From an uncultured bacterium (GTDB lineage Bacteria > Cyanobacteriota > Vampirovibrionia > Gastranaerophilales > Gastranaerophilaceae): a stretch of DNA of 64,000 nucleotides. Positions within the stretch are counted from its first letter, which is position 1; the number at the start of each line of letters is the position of its first letter. Shown in pieces: positions 51,189 through 60,837 of this stretch. The stretch covers positions 1 through 64,000 of the forward strand of contig CASEDF010000006.1 of NCBI GenBank assembly GCA_949286705.1. Direction: 5' to 3'. The notes under the pieces are model-generated. The model did no database searches. It was not told the DNA's origin and worked only from the letters and a program-made list of their open reading frames with translations. Position numbers and translations under genes: made by a program.

Positions 51189-52493
51189 ATGGAAATATCG
51201 ATAATTGGAGCGGGGTTAGCAGGGTCAGAAGCGGCACTGCAGCTTGCAAAAAGAGGATTTAAAGTAAAATTATACGAAATGCGTCCCCAAAAAACGACAG
51301 GAGCTCACACAGGCGGCTACTGCGCGGAATTTGTATGTTCAAACAGCTTAGGATCTGCAGACATAACAAATGCCAGCGGACTTTTAAAGCATGAAATGGA
51401 AATTTTAAGCGGAGAATTAATAAAAACAGCTTATGAATGCAGAGTTCCGGCAGGAAGCGCTCTTGCTATTGACCGTGAAATGTTCTCCGAAAAAGTTACC
51501 GAAAAAATAAAAAGCAATCCGAATATAGAGTTAATCAGAGAAGAATTAACTCAAATTCCCGACACACCTGTTATAATAGCCTCCGGTCCTTTGACGAGCG
51601 ACAAACTTGCAGAGGACATCAAAACATTTACCCAAAGCGAACACCTGCACTTTTTTGATGCAATTGCACCGATTGTTGAAAAAGACAGCATAAATTTTGA
51701 CAAAGCATTTTACGCCTCACGCTACGACAAAGGAGAAGCGTCATATATTAACTGTCCGATGAACAAAGAAGAATACGAAAAATTCTATGATATATTAACC
51801 CATGCTCCGCGGATTGAATTAAAAGAATTTGAAAAAAACGCCAAATTTTTTGAAAGCTGCCTTCCGATTGAAGTATTGGCATCAAGAGGAGTTGACACCC
51901 TGAGATTCGGTCCGATGAAGCCTGTAGGGCTTGTTGATAAAAGGACGGGTATTGAAAATTACGCCGTTGTCCAATTAAGACAGGATAATTCCGCAAAGAC
52001 TTTGTATAATCTTGTGGGCTTCCAGACAAACTTAAAATGGGGAAGCCAGAAAGAACTTCTGCAATCAATTCCGGGACTGGAAAACGCAAACATTGTAAGA
52101 TACGGCGTTATGCATAGAAATACATTTATAAATTCACCTAAAATTTTGAACGCATCACTGCAGACCCAAAAACGTCCGGATTTATTTTTTGCAGGGCAGA
52201 TTACGGGTACGGAAGGCTACACGGAATCAATTGCAACAGGACTTCTTGCCGGAATCAATATGGCAAAATTTTTAAACGGTGAAAAGCTTTTAGAGCTTCC
52301 TGAAGAAACCATGCTCGGAGCATTAACTCATTACATAAGTAATCCCGAACACGAAAAATTCCAGCCTATAAATTCAAACTGGGGGATTTTACCGCCTGTT
52401 GAACTTCCCAAAAAAGAACGCAAAAACAAAAAGCTTAAAGCGGAATTAATGGCGGAACGTTCGTTAAATGTCCTAAAATCTATTTGCTCATAA
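51189..52493 (+). CDS. trmFO: Methylenetetrahydrofolate--tRNA-(uracil54-C5)-methyltransferase (FADH2-using)
   Basis: 434 aa, normal length. FAD-binding N-terminus IIGAGLAGSEAALQLAKRG (~4-22), VKLYEMRP, TGAHTGGYCAEFVCSNSLG (~37-55), RVPAGSALAIDREMFSE, then GPMKPVGLVDKRTG and the C-terminal AGQITGTEGYTESIATGLLAGIN. Makes ribothymidine 54 in tRNA with folate as carbon donor. Its 3' end overlaps the convergent DUF6485-like gene by 14 nt. Confidence 0.96.
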   Translation: MEISIIGAGLAGSEAALQLAKRGFKVKLYEMRPQKTTGAHTGGYCAEFVCSNSLGSADITNASGLLKHEMEILSGELIKTAYECRVPAGSALAIDREMFSEKVTEKIKSNPNIELIREELTQIPDTPVIIASGPLTSDKLAEDIKTFTQSEHLHFFDAIAPIVEKDSINFDKAFYASRYDKGEASYINCPMNKEEYEKFYDILTHAPRIELKEFEKNAKFFESCLPIEVLASRGVDTLRFGPMKPVGLVDKRTGIENYAVVQLRQDNSAKTLYNLVGFQTNLKWGSQKELLQSIPGLENANIVRYGVMHRNTFINSPKILNASLQTQKRPDLFFAGQITGTEGYTESIATGLLAGINMAKFLNGEKLLELPEETMLGALTHYISNPEHEKFQPINSNWGILPPVELPKKERKNKKLKAELMAERSLNVLKSICS

Positions 52494-52671
52494 CTTTTAT
52501 GAAATACTCAATTGATCTGTTATAAGTTGCTTCTGCGTCTTTAGGGAAAAAGCAGCCCGGGATTTGACCGAGTTCACGATGATGAGCGACACATTCGCAG
52601 CAATAACCTCTATTAGGACATCCAGCTGTACAGGTACAATTTTTTATATTTTCAGATTGTTTACATTCCAT
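52480..52671 (-). CDS. Small Cys-rich protein (DUF6485-like)
   Basis: 63 aa. CKQSENIKNCTCTAGCPNRGYCCECVAHHRELGQIPGCFF has eight cysteines and two histidines in the first 42 residues, probably a zinc or iron-sulfur site. The C-terminal helix is YNRSIEYFIKVM. Family assignment is from memory of the pattern. 3 nt after the 210-aa protein gene, so part of that leftward operon. Confidence 0.75.
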   Translation of the reverse strand: MECKQSENIKNCTCTAGCPNRGYCCECVAHHRELGQIPGCFFPKDAEATYNRSIEYFIKVMSK

Positions 52672-52674
52672 AAT

Positions 52675-53307
52675 TTATGCCTTCTTATCTAATTTTACAT
52701 CGGATTTTTGTTCTGCTTTCGGGGCATCTTTTTTCTCAAGACCTAATGCTCTGAGCATCGGGTGAATTGTAACATGGCTTATTTGAGGTGCTAAAATTGC
52801 CAGACCTAAAACTGAACCAATTAATGAACCGAGTTCAATTGTACCTTTTATCAACGGATATTTTTCGGGATTGTTTTTAGTTGTTAATTCTTCACGTAAA
52901 CCGTCATGTAAAAATTTATCACGCGAATGATCTTTTATTAATGTAGCACGCCTATTTGTTATATTTTTTGATGCTAAATTGTGATAATCAAGGTATTCAG
53001 CGGCATTTTTAAATTTCGCAAATTCGGGTTTATTTTTAAAGAAAGTTTTCTTTGCAAGAGTGAACGCACCTTTTTTAAATACAGGAATAACGAGAGCTAA
53101 ATATACCGCAAGACACGTTGCCTGATATAAAAACTCTTTTGCAGCAGCATACTTTTTGGTATCCGGACTGATTTCATTGTCAATCAATATAAACCCGGGT
53201 CTGCCAATAGACTTCAAAGTTGTTTCAATAGAAACAGAAGCTGCCGTATTTTGCGCGATATTTGCAAGTGTTGAGCTTGATAAACCGTTTGCTATTGCAC
53301 TAATCAT
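52675..53307 (-). CDS. Membrane protein of unknown function, paralogue of its upstream neighbour
   Basis: 210 aa. IGRPGFILIDNEISPDTKKYAAAKEF (~33-58) matches the CRPVFTMMDKKENPETKKYTAIREG of the adjacent 223-aa protein. One hydrophobic segment at ~60-82 (YQATCLAVYLALVIPVF) and another at ~155-175. The basic tail AEQKSDVKLDKKA ends it. Start overlaps the upstream stop by 4 nt. Role unknown. Confidence 0.7.
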   Translation of the reverse strand: MISAIANGLSSSTLANIAQNTAASVSIETTLKSIGRPGFILIDNEISPDTKKYAAAKEFLYQATCLAVYLALVIPVFKKGAFTLAKKTFFKNKPEFAKFKNAAEYLDYHNLASKNITNRRATLIKDHSRDKFLHDGLREELTTKNNPEKYPLIKGTIELGSLIGSVLGLAILAPQISHVTIHPMLRALGLEKKDAPKAEQKSDVKLDKKA

Positions 53308-53975
53308 ACGCCACCTACTTTCATTCCGCCAACCGGTGTTTTATTAAAACTGCTTAAATATTTTAAATTGTCATTATGCTGGAAATATGGATTATACAAA
53401 GGAGCTGAAGTTTCTCGCAATGTATTTACATCAAGACGTTTGCCTTCAGGCTTATGATTTTTTTGGATTACTCCCATTAACGGCTTAATCGCAACGGAAC
53501 ATAATGCCGGAATAACAAATAAAGCCGCTGTACAAACACCAATAAACATCAAATTTTTATTCATTTTAGACAAATTATTTTCTGCAAGCTCTTTTGCACT
53601 GTCAAAAGCTTTAGTCACTTCCGGAGTGACATGGCCTTTTTTATACTCCTTATATAAATTTTTACCCATAAAATTTTTAGGTTTAGCAAGGACATGTGCA
53701 AGCTTTCCTGCCAATTCACCGCTTGCCCAATAAACAGGAATCGCAATGATTTCCGTCAAACCTTCTCTGATTGCCGTATACTTTTTAGTCTCAGGATTTT
53801 CTTTTTTATCCATCATTGTAAAAACAGGACGACAAATCCCTTTCACGGTAGCAATTGCCATGACGACATAAGTCGGCTTGTTATTTGTACCCAATTTGGT
53901 ACATATTTTTTCCATTACACTACTTACACTCATTTCACTTATTCCAAGTCTGTAAATCTTAAAAATTGCTACCAT
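53304..53975 (-). CDS. Membrane protein of unknown function, tandem paralogue
   Basis: 223 aa from the ATG at 53975, which lies close behind a TATTAT box (leaderless). ATG codons at 53933 and nearby are alternative starts. Blocks: ICRPVFTMMDKKENPETKKYTAIREGLTEIIAIPVYW (~49-85), a second hydrophobic segment (~145-170, LMFIGVCTAALFVIPALCSVAI). The C-terminus is Asn/Tyr-rich and ends GGMKVGGV. Same family as the 210-aa protein, and probably more distantly the 665-aa protein at 48907. Confidence 0.68.
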   Translation of the reverse strand: MVAIFKIYRLGISEMSVSSVMEKICTKLGTNNKPTYVVMAIATVKGICRPVFTMMDKKENPETKKYTAIREGLTEIIAIPVYWASGELAGKLAHVLAKPKNFMGKNLYKEYKKGHVTPEVTKAFDSAKELAENNLSKMNKNLMFIGVCTAALFVIPALCSVAIKPLMGVIQKNHKPEGKRLDVNTLRETSAPLYNPYFQHNDNLKYLSSFNKTPVGGMKVGGV

Positions 53976-54079
53976 ATTTTATAATATTACAACAATTTTA
54001 CAAATGCAAGATAATATTATATAATATAAAAATGAACTTTTTGTTTTCGATTTCGTTATATAAGTACAGAGGTTAAAAA

Positions 54080-54424
54080 ATGACAAACAAATGTACAAAA
54101 TATGAGGCTCTTTTTACATTCGCAGACGAAAAGACTTTTCAGGAACATCTTGCAACCTGCAAAGACTGTCAGGATGAAGATGCAAAAATGAATGCAGTAT
54201 CGGAATTGATTAAGGAGGTTAAACCGCATTATTTAAAACACAAAAAAGACATGGCCAGACTTAAAATAGCCTGCGCAGTTTTTGCAATGTGTCTGAGTGC
54301 CACGACACTTGGGATAATTAATCTTAACACCGACATCTCGGATACGATAAAATACGGCACAACACTGACAGCGGAAGACTTAGGATTCCCTGTTGATGCA
54401 TACGGGTTTGTAATGGTAGAGTAG
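54080..54424 (+). CDS. ZAS-type anti-sigma factor
   Basis: 114 aa. N-terminal zinc site FQEHLATCKDCQ (His-x3-Cys-x2-Cys, the ZAS motif) with a further Cys at residue 4, one transmembrane helix at ~60-82 and a short external domain (~85-114). It sits directly before a sigma-factor gene (start right after its stop), the usual arrangement reversed in order (anti-sigma first). Likely holds the sigma factor at the membrane until redox or envelope stress. GAGG Shine-Dalgarno. Confidence 0.75.
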   Translation: MTNKCTKYEALFTFADEKTFQEHLATCKDCQDEDAKMNAVSELIKEVKPHYLKHKKDMARLKIACAVFAMCLSATTLGIINLNTDISDTIKYGTTLTAEDLGFPVDAYGFVMVE

Positions 54425-54937
54425 ATGAATTTTAAAGAAATTGTAGAAAAAAACAGAGAAAACGTACAAAATATTATTAAACTCATAACAAAAGAAGAAA
54501 ATGAAGACCTTGAACAGGAGGTCTACATAAGAGTATGGAAAAATTCAAAAAACTACTCTGAACAAGGTAATTTTAAAAGCTGGATTAATACTATTGCCAA
54601 AAATATCTCAAAAGATTATCTAAAATCCGCTTACAAAAAAAATCTTCAAAACTCAACCTCGGAAGATATCATTATAAATACCATTAAAGACAAAAAGGAG
54701 ACACCGGAACTTAAAGTTATAAAAAATGAAAGACAAACTCAAATAATAAATGCAATAAATTCACTAAAGCCAAAATTCAAAGAAGTTATAATGCTTTGCG
54801 AAATTCAAGGATACAGTTACGAGGACTGCGCGCGCAAATTAAAATGTCCTTTAGGAACCGTAAAATCAAGAATTTACAATGCAAAAAAAGAATTGGCTGA
54901 AAAGTTAAAAGATTTAATCAAAGAAAGGATGGATTAA
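54425..54937 (+). CDS. ECF-type sigma-70 family factor
   Basis: 170 aa. Region 2 at ~15-75 (EENEDLEQEVYIRVWKNSKNYSEQGNFKSWINTIAKNISKDYL) and region 4 at ~115-165 (INSLKPKFKEVIMLCEIQGYSYEDCARKLKCPLGTVKSRIYNAKKEL). Regions 1.1 and 3 are missing as in ECF factors. Begins at the nucleotide after the anti-sigma stop; its own stop overlaps the next gene's ATG, so all three genes are one translated unit. Its promoters cannot be told from this window alone. Confidence 0.93.
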   Translation: MNFKEIVEKNRENVQNIIKLITKEENEDLEQEVYIRVWKNSKNYSEQGNFKSWINTIAKNISKDYLKSAYKKNLQNSTSEDIIINTIKDKKETPELKVIKNERQTQIINAINSLKPKFKEVIMLCEIQGYSYEDCARKLKCPLGTVKSRIYNAKKELAEKLKDLIKERMD

Positions 54938-55557
54938 TGAAAAAAACACTTATTATAGCAAGCATACTGGCATTTTCAATGACAACAGTTCTTGCTGCTG
55001 AAACACCTGTTACAGAAGATGTAAAAGCACCCGCGGCGCAAACGGAAGTACAACCCGCAAAACCCGTTCTGACGCAGGAACAAATTAAAAAACGTGAAAT
55101 GAAACGCGAACAGTTTGAAAAACGCCTTAAACTTACGGAAGAACAAAAAGTAAAAATCAAAGAACTTCAACAAAACGGCCGTGAACAAATGAAACCGATT
55201 ATTGAACAGATTAAGGCAAAACATCAGGAAGCTGAAGCCGTAAAACGTTCAAGAATAGCTGTTGAAATGCAGCAGGAAAAATTAGCTGAAATTCAAAAAG
55301 ACATTCAGGCACTTAAAAAACAGGCACACGATCTGCGTATGCAAAATATGAAAGATTTTGAAGCAGTTTTGACCAAAAAACAACAAAAAGAACTTAAAAA
55401 AATGAAAGAAGAAGGCAGAAAACGTTTTGAAAAAGAACACAAAAACCGTCCCGTATTCGGACCGGGGTACGGAATAAAAGGACCGCATCATATGCCTATG
55501 GGACCGGGACCTGTTATTCCTAACGCACTTCCGCCGCAGCCGCCTGTTGAAAAATAA
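54937..55557 (+). CDS. Spy/CpxP-like periplasmic protein
   Basis: 206 aa. Signal peptide ~1-21 (ends VLAA). Then a Pro/Ala linker and two long charged helices: KRLKLTEEQKVKIKELQQNGREQMKPI (LTEEQ-type Spy repeat, ~64-90) and EAVLTKKQQKELKKMKEEGRKRF (~147-169). The tail is Gly/Pro-rich. Spy/CpxP proteins are envelope-stress chaperones or sensors. The operon with a sigma and anti-sigma factor strongly suggests it is output or sensor of that circuit. Confidence 0.85.
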   Translation: MKKTLIIASILAFSMTTVLAAETPVTEDVKAPAAQTEVQPAKPVLTQEQIKKREMKREQFEKRLKLTEEQKVKIKELQQNGREQMKPIIEQIKAKHQEAEAVKRSRIAVEMQQEKLAEIQKDIQALKKQAHDLRMQNMKDFEAVLTKKQQKELKKMKEEGRKRFEKEHKNRPVFGPGYGIKGPHHMPMGPGPVIPNALPPQPPVEK

Positions 55558-55574
55558 TCTCAATCATCTCCATA

Positions 55575-55601
55575 AAAGACCGGTAAAAGCCGGTCTTTTT
55601 T
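55575..55601 (+). terminator. Terminator of the anti-sigma/sigma/CpxP-like operon
   Basis: AAGACCGG / CCGGTCTT stem, 6-nt loop, then TTTTT. It lies only 5 nt before the hydE -10 box. Confidence 0.8.
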
Positions 55602-55605
55602 CGTG

Positions 55606-55611
55606 TATAAT
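55606..55611 (+). promoter_or_regulatory. -10 box of a leaderless hydE promoter
   Basis: TATAAT, then 6 nt to the ATG at 55618. The spacer coincides with the terminator hairpin; no good -35. Confidence 0.45.
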
Positions 55612-55617
55612 TAAATT

Positions 55618-56616
55618 ATGAAATCATTAATTAAAAAAGCTGAAGAGAGTCATTTTCTTTCAAAGCCTGAAATCATCCGGCTGCTTGAGGATAATTCAAT
55701 AAATGACGAACTTTTCAGGGCTGCGGACAGAGTCAGAAAAAAATTTGTCGGGGATGAAATTCACCTGAGGGCGCTGATTGAATTTTCAAATATCTGCTCA
55801 CGAAACTGCTTTTATTGCGGGGTCAGAGCAGAAAATAAAAACATTAAAAGATACAGATTAATGCCGGATGAAATAATTCAGCTTGCAAAAAATGCCTTAA
55901 ACAGCGGCTACAAAACAATCGTTCTCCAATCTGCGGAAGATATGTATTATACGGCAGAAATGCTTGCGGATATCATTAAAGAAATCAAAAAAAACGATAC
56001 TGCCGTAACCCTGAGCATAGGCGAACGTTCTTATCAGGAATACAAAATTCTAAAAGACGCCGGTGCAGATAGGTTTTTACTCAGGATTGAAACCACAGAC
56101 AAAGAATTATACCGGAAACTTCACCCGAATATGAGTTTTGAAAACCGTATCAGATGTCTTAAAGATTTGAAGGAACTGGGCTATGAAACAGGAACGGGGT
56201 GTCTTGTCGGACTTCCAGACCAGACAATAAATTCGCTTGCTGACGATATATTGTTTTTCAAAGAACTTGATGCTGATATGGTCGGCTTAGGACCGTTAAT
56301 TCCGCATAAAGACACACCGCTTAAAGATGTTAAAGCAGACGGATTTTGGCTTTCATTAAAGGTTCTGGCACTAACAAGGCTTTTGCTGCCGGATATTAAT
56401 ATTCCCGCAACAACCGCAATGGAAACAATTCAATCTAATGGGAGAATTCTGGCGCTCCAAAGCGGAGCAAATGTTGTTATGCCAAACGTTACGGATGAAT
56501 TTCATCGTTCACAATACGAAATTTATCCGGGCAAAAAATCAGTGGATTATACAAAATTGGAAGAAAAATTCAAACAAATCAACAGAACAATTTCACAAAA
56601 TAAAGGGTTTAGATAA
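55618..56616 (+). CDS. hydE: [FeFe]-hydrogenase H-cluster maturase HydE
   Basis: 332 aa, usual length. Radical-SAM cysteines C-x3-C-x2-C in SNICSRNCFYCGVRAENK, RYRLMPDEII, then TGTGCLVGLPDQTINSLADDI and the C-terminal NIPATTAMETIQSNGRILALQSGANVVMPNV, which are all HydE-like. Supplies an organometallic precursor for the H-cluster, so the organism should have an [FeFe] hydrogenase and live anaerobically. hydF, hydG and hydrogenase genes are not in the window. Homologous BioB-like and PylB enzymes were considered less likely. Confidence 0.9.
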   Translation: MKSLIKKAEESHFLSKPEIIRLLEDNSINDELFRAADRVRKKFVGDEIHLRALIEFSNICSRNCFYCGVRAENKNIKRYRLMPDEIIQLAKNALNSGYKTIVLQSAEDMYYTAEMLADIIKEIKKNDTAVTLSIGERSYQEYKILKDAGADRFLLRIETTDKELYRKLHPNMSFENRIRCLKDLKELGYETGTGCLVGLPDQTINSLADDILFFKELDADMVGLGPLIPHKDTPLKDVKADGFWLSLKVLALTRLLLPDINIPATTAMETIQSNGRILALQSGANVVMPNVTDEFHRSQYEIYPGKKSVDYTKLEEKFKQINRTISQNKGFR

Positions 56617-56620
56617 TACT

Positions 56621-56696
56621 TGTTTCCGGTATTTATTTTCTCGGACACGCTACCGCTCTGCTCACGCTATCGCCTCGAAAACAAATACCAGAAACT
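56621..56696. other. Imperfect inverted repeat between hydE and cysK
   Basis: GTTTCCGGTATTTATTTTC (from 56622) and its near-complement to 56695 can form a long stem with two mismatches around a ~35-nt GC-richer loop (GGACACGCTACCGCTCTGCTC...). No T-run follows. It may be a 5'-leader element of cysK. Confidence 0.55.
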
Positions 56697-56717
56697 ATTT
56701 TACAAAAGGGGCAATAA

Positions 56718-57629
56718 ATGAAAATCGCAAACAATATGACAGAATTAATCGGAAATACACCGCTTGTAAAAATCAACAAGCTGTCAAGCGCAAATATCCT
56801 TGCTAAAGTTGAAAGTTTCAACCCCGCAGGATCAATTAAAGACCGGCCTGCGCTTAATATGATAGAAAAAGCCGAACAAGAGGGGTTAATCAATAAAGAC
56901 ACCATAATTATTGAGCCGACAAGCGGCAATACAGGAATAGGACTTGCAATGGTCTGTGCGATTAAGGGTTACAAAATGATTTTGACCATGCCGGAGACCA
57001 TGAGCCTTGAAAGACGTAAACTTTTAAAAGCATACGGCGCGGAATTAGTCTTGACTGACGGAACTAAAGGTATGCAAGGCGCTGTAGGTAAAGCAATTGA
57101 ATTAAGCAAAAAATATCCGAATTCATTTATCCCGCAGCAATTTGACAATCCTGCGAACCCGGATGCGCACATTAAAACAACCGCCGAAGAAATCTGGCGC
57201 GATACAGACGGCAAAGTTGATGTAATAGTTGCAGGAGTCGGCACAGGCGGAACAATTACAGGTATTGCAGAAGGTTTAAAAAGACATAACACAAATATCA
57301 AAGCAATTGCTGTAGAGCCTGAAACTTCGCAAGTTTTAGCCGGCAAGCCCGCAGGCGCACACAAAATTCAAGGTATCGGCGCGAATTTTGTACCGAAAAA
57401 TTTTGACTATAACGTTGTGGATGAAATTATTCCCGTAAGCGATGAAGATGCAATTGAAACAGCGAGAAAACTAGCAAAAGCGGAAGGTATTCTGTGCGGA
57501 ATTTCATCAGGTGCTGCAATGTATGCGGCAATTGAGATTTCCAAACGACCTGAATACAAAAACAAAATGATTGTTGTAATTTTACCTGACCTGGGTGAAA
57601 GATACCTTTCAAGCGAATTATTTGAATAA
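56718..57629 (+). CDS. cysK: Cysteine synthase A (O-acetylserine sulfhydrylase)
   Basis: 303 aa. PLP lysine in [15 protein letters not shown] (~Lys41), substrate loop [14 protein letters not shown] (~67-80), [16 protein letters not shown] (phosphate-binding, ~171-186), [27 protein letters not shown] and [10 protein letters not shown]. Converts O-acetylserine and sulfide to cysteine. Shine-Dalgarno AAAGGGG. A terminator-like hairpin follows. Confidence 0.95.
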   Translation: MKIANNMTELIGNTPLVKINKLSSANILAKVESFNPAGSIKDRPALNMIEKAEQEGLINKDTIIIEPTSGNTGIGLAMVCAIKGYKMILTMPETMSLERRKLLKAYGAELVLTDGTKGMQGAVGKAIELSKKYPNSFIPQQFDNPANPDAHIKTTAEEIWRDTDGKVDVIVAGVGTGGTITGIAEGLKRHNTNIKAIAVEPETSQVLAGKPAGAHKIQGIGANFVPKNFDYNVVDEIIPVSDEDAIETARKLAKAEGILCGISSGAAMYAAIEISKRPEYKNKMIVVILPDLGERYLSSELFE

Positions 57630-57633
57630 AAAA

Positions 57634-57663
57634 AACTTGCACAAGTTATGAACTGTGCAAGTT
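57634..57663 (-). terminator. Terminator of the 173-aa protein gene
   Basis: AACTTGCACA / TGTGCAAGTT (10 bp). Only the - strand has a T-run (eight T), so it mainly ends the leftward gene from 58214; cysK may use the hairpin as its 3' end. Confidence 0.65.
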
Positions 57664-57692
57664 AAAAGGAATTCCTTATATATGTGGGGGAA

Positions 57693-58214
57693 TTAAATTT
57701 TAACTTCAAATTCTTGGCATATAACAACAAATGATTTCACAGGGAGATTGCACTGCTTAAGATATTCAATATGCTGCTTAGTAGCAAAAAGAGCCTTGCG
57801 CAAACCTTCTTTTCCAAATTCAATCAAAATCAATTCAAAATACCGTTTCAAAGCATTACTATTTATATGACGTTTGAACTGTTCACCTTTTAACAAAGAC
57901 TGTACTACATAAATGTATATATAGGCGGAACTTTTATTCATACCCGTTTCTTTCATAACGGTATTAGCAAATTCCTTAATATCTACATCAGGATTATTAT
58001 AAGCCATTTTCCCAAACCTGTAACACGCATCGAACATTTTTTCATTTGTTCTTGTGTAATTTTTTTTGGTTTTATTCTTATCATCTTCAACCCCATCAGC
58101 GGTATTATAGACAGATATATTTCTGTCCACAATAATTTCTTTTAATGATAAAACTTCTTCCTCCAACACTTTAATGCGTGACAAAAGTTCTAAAATAATT
58201 TTTTCAATCTCCAC
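57693..58214 (-). CDS. Hypothetical protein with coiled coil and HNH-associated helical domain
   Basis: 173 aa from a GTG with AAAGG 10 nt upstream. N-terminal coiled coil (~1-28, leucine heptads), a charged linker, then a helical domain (~55-165). Its NKSSAYIYIYVVQSLLKGEQFKRHINSNALKRYF ... FGKEGLRKALFATKQHIEYL resembles a domain often found ahead of HNH nuclease domains in restriction-like proteins. No nuclease domain follows here. Function unknown. Its promoter is TTGACA-16-TATAAT around 58260-58287 with a small AAGAA..TTCTT palindrome in the spacer, which could be its operator. Confidence 0.6.
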   Translation of the reverse strand: MEIEKIILELLSRIKVLEEEVLSLKEIIVDRNISVYNTADGVEDDKNKTKKNYTRTNEKMFDACYRFGKMAYNNPDVDIKEFANTVMKETGMNKSSAYIYIYVVQSLLKGEQFKRHINSNALKRYFELILIEFGKEGLRKALFATKQHIEYLKQCNLPVKSFVVICQEFEVKI

Positions 58215-58308
58215 AATAATTTTTCCTTTCTTTGCTTTATTATATATTTCTTAATTTTATTATATGTAAGAATTTTCTTTTGTCAAGATTATTATTAAAG
58301 AATTTGCA

Positions 58309-58366
58309 TTTCTTACAATATTCTTTTAAAGAACTTGATTTTTATTTATAAGAATATTGTAAGAAA
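58309..58366. repeat. Perfect 17-bp inverted repeat upstream of the 173-aa gene
   Basis: TTTCTTACAATATTCTT (58309-58325) is repeated in inverse at 58350-58366, with a 24-nt spacer that contains TAAAGAACTTGATTTTT. A similar TAAAGAATTTGCATTT sits before the left arm. The right arm runs into the groEL terminator. Confidence 0.75.
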
Positions 58367-58397
58367 AAGGACATGAAATAATTTCATGTCCTTTTTT
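58364..58397 (-). terminator. Terminator of groES-groEL
   Basis: AAAGGACATGAAA / TTTCATGTCCTTT stem with TAAT loop, A-runs and T-runs on both sides. Confidence 0.8.
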
Positions 58398-58423
58398 CAT
58401 TATCAATAGTATTAGTTATTAAG

Positions 58424-60076
<1,653 letters not shown>

Positions 60077-60082
60077 CTATAA

Positions 60083-60367
60083 TTAATCTAATACTGCCAA
60101 AGCATCTTTTACTGACAGGATTTTGTATTCAACGCCGTCCATTTTAATATCCGTACCTGCGTATTTTGCGTAAAGAACAACATCGCCGACTTTAACATCC
60201 ATAGGCTCTCTTTCGCCTTTGTCGTTAACTTTGCCCAAACCTACCGCAACGATTTCACCTTTTTGAGGTTTTTCTTTTGCGCTGTCAGGAATAAAAATTC
60301 CGCCTGATGTTTGTTCTGTGTCTTCAATAACCTTAATTACAATTCTGTCGCCTAACGGTTTAATCAT
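60083..60367 (-). CDS. groES: Co-chaperonin GroES
   Basis: 94 aa. [39 protein letters not shown] (with the mobile loop) and the C-terminal [17 protein letters not shown]. Caps the GroEL ring. AGGAGAGG Shine-Dalgarno. I searched the upstream region for a CIRCE element (TTAGCACTC-N9-GAGTGCTAA) and see none; instead a dispersed palindrome lies in the leader (60401-60427). Confidence 0.97.
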   Translation of the reverse strand: MIKPLGDRIVIKVIEDTEQTSGGIFIPDSAKEKPQKGEIVAVGLGKVNDKGEREPMDVKVGDVVLYAKYAGTDIKMDGVEYKILSVKDALAVLD

Positions 60368-60400
60368 ATTATCCTCTCCTTTTTACTCTACAACTGATTT

Positions 60401-60427
60401 GTCATTCTGAACTCGTTTCAGAATCTC
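60401..60427. repeat. Dispersed palindrome, copy 1
   Basis: GTCATTCTGAACTCGTTTCAGAATCTC; ATTCTGAA / TTCAGAAT stem with 5-nt loop, between groES and 60566. It belongs to the family also at 62687-62712 and 62728-62753. Confidence 0.8.
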
Positions 60428-60565
60428 TAATATATTTATAATACAGAATTCACAATTTTTTAAAAAAGTTAAGGAAAAATTAATTATTTAAACCTAATAG
60501 TGAAATTTATTAACCATATAAGTAAAAAGATTATACTATATTATAAAACAATCAGAGGTTAAAAA

Positions 60566-60616
60566 ATGAACACAAATACGCGTTACGACTACATTTCTAC
60601 ATTGGACAGAAGCTGA
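60566..60616 (+). CDS. Candidate 16-aa leader peptide
   Basis: MNTNTRYDYISTLDRS then TGA. Supported by CAGAGGTTAAAAAATGA, the same 17-nt ribosome-binding context as the real anti-sigma gene at 54080, and by TATACT ~30 nt upstream. After the stop lie two hairpins that can refold (60662-60724). No homologue known to me; it might be an attenuation leader for the downstream transporter operon, though 222 nt separate them. Confidence 0.35.
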   Translation: MNTNTRYDYISTLDRS

Positions 60617-60661
60617 CACTGCGCCGCTAACCTCCACATATACCATTGGCTTTTTTAATAC

Positions 60662-60724
60662 TGTAGGTCGGCTTTACCAAGCCGACAGAAAAATTTACAG
60701 TCGGGTTAGTAAACCCGACCTACA
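60662..60724. repeat. Two tandem hairpins with a mutually exclusive outer stem
   Basis: GTCGGCTT-TACC-AAGCCGAC (60667-60686) and GTCGGGTT-AGTA-AACCCGAC (60700-60719). Alternatively TGTAGGTCGG (60662-60671) pairs with CCGACCTACA (60715-60724). Likely a small dispersed repeat; could act as a structural switch. Rest of 60725-60837 shows nothing but the next promoter. Confidence 0.7.
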
Positions 60725-60803
60725 AAATAATACTTCTTTCAAGGGCGGGAGAAAAAATTAGTAAGTGAAGCTCACAGAAAATACTTATTCCCTTATTAAC
60801 TTA

Positions 60804-60831
60804 TTCACACATTCCTTTTTTATGTTATTCT
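60804..60831 (+). promoter_or_regulatory. Leaderless promoter of the ABC transporter operon
   Basis: TTCACA (60804-60809), 16 nt, TATTCT (60826-60831), 6 nt to the ATG at 60838. Confidence 0.5.
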
Positions 60832-60837
60832 GGAATT

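Noticed and set aside
60368-60500. CIRCE/HrcA operator before groES
   Set aside because: No TTAGCACTC-N9-GAGTGCTAA or close variant found; only the dispersed palindrome is present.
60614-60616. TGA at 60614 read as selenocysteine or Trp (continuing into HCAANLH)
   Set aside because: No SECIS-like structure directly after, the frame ends soon after and TGA is a normal stop elsewhere here (e.g. rsmG).
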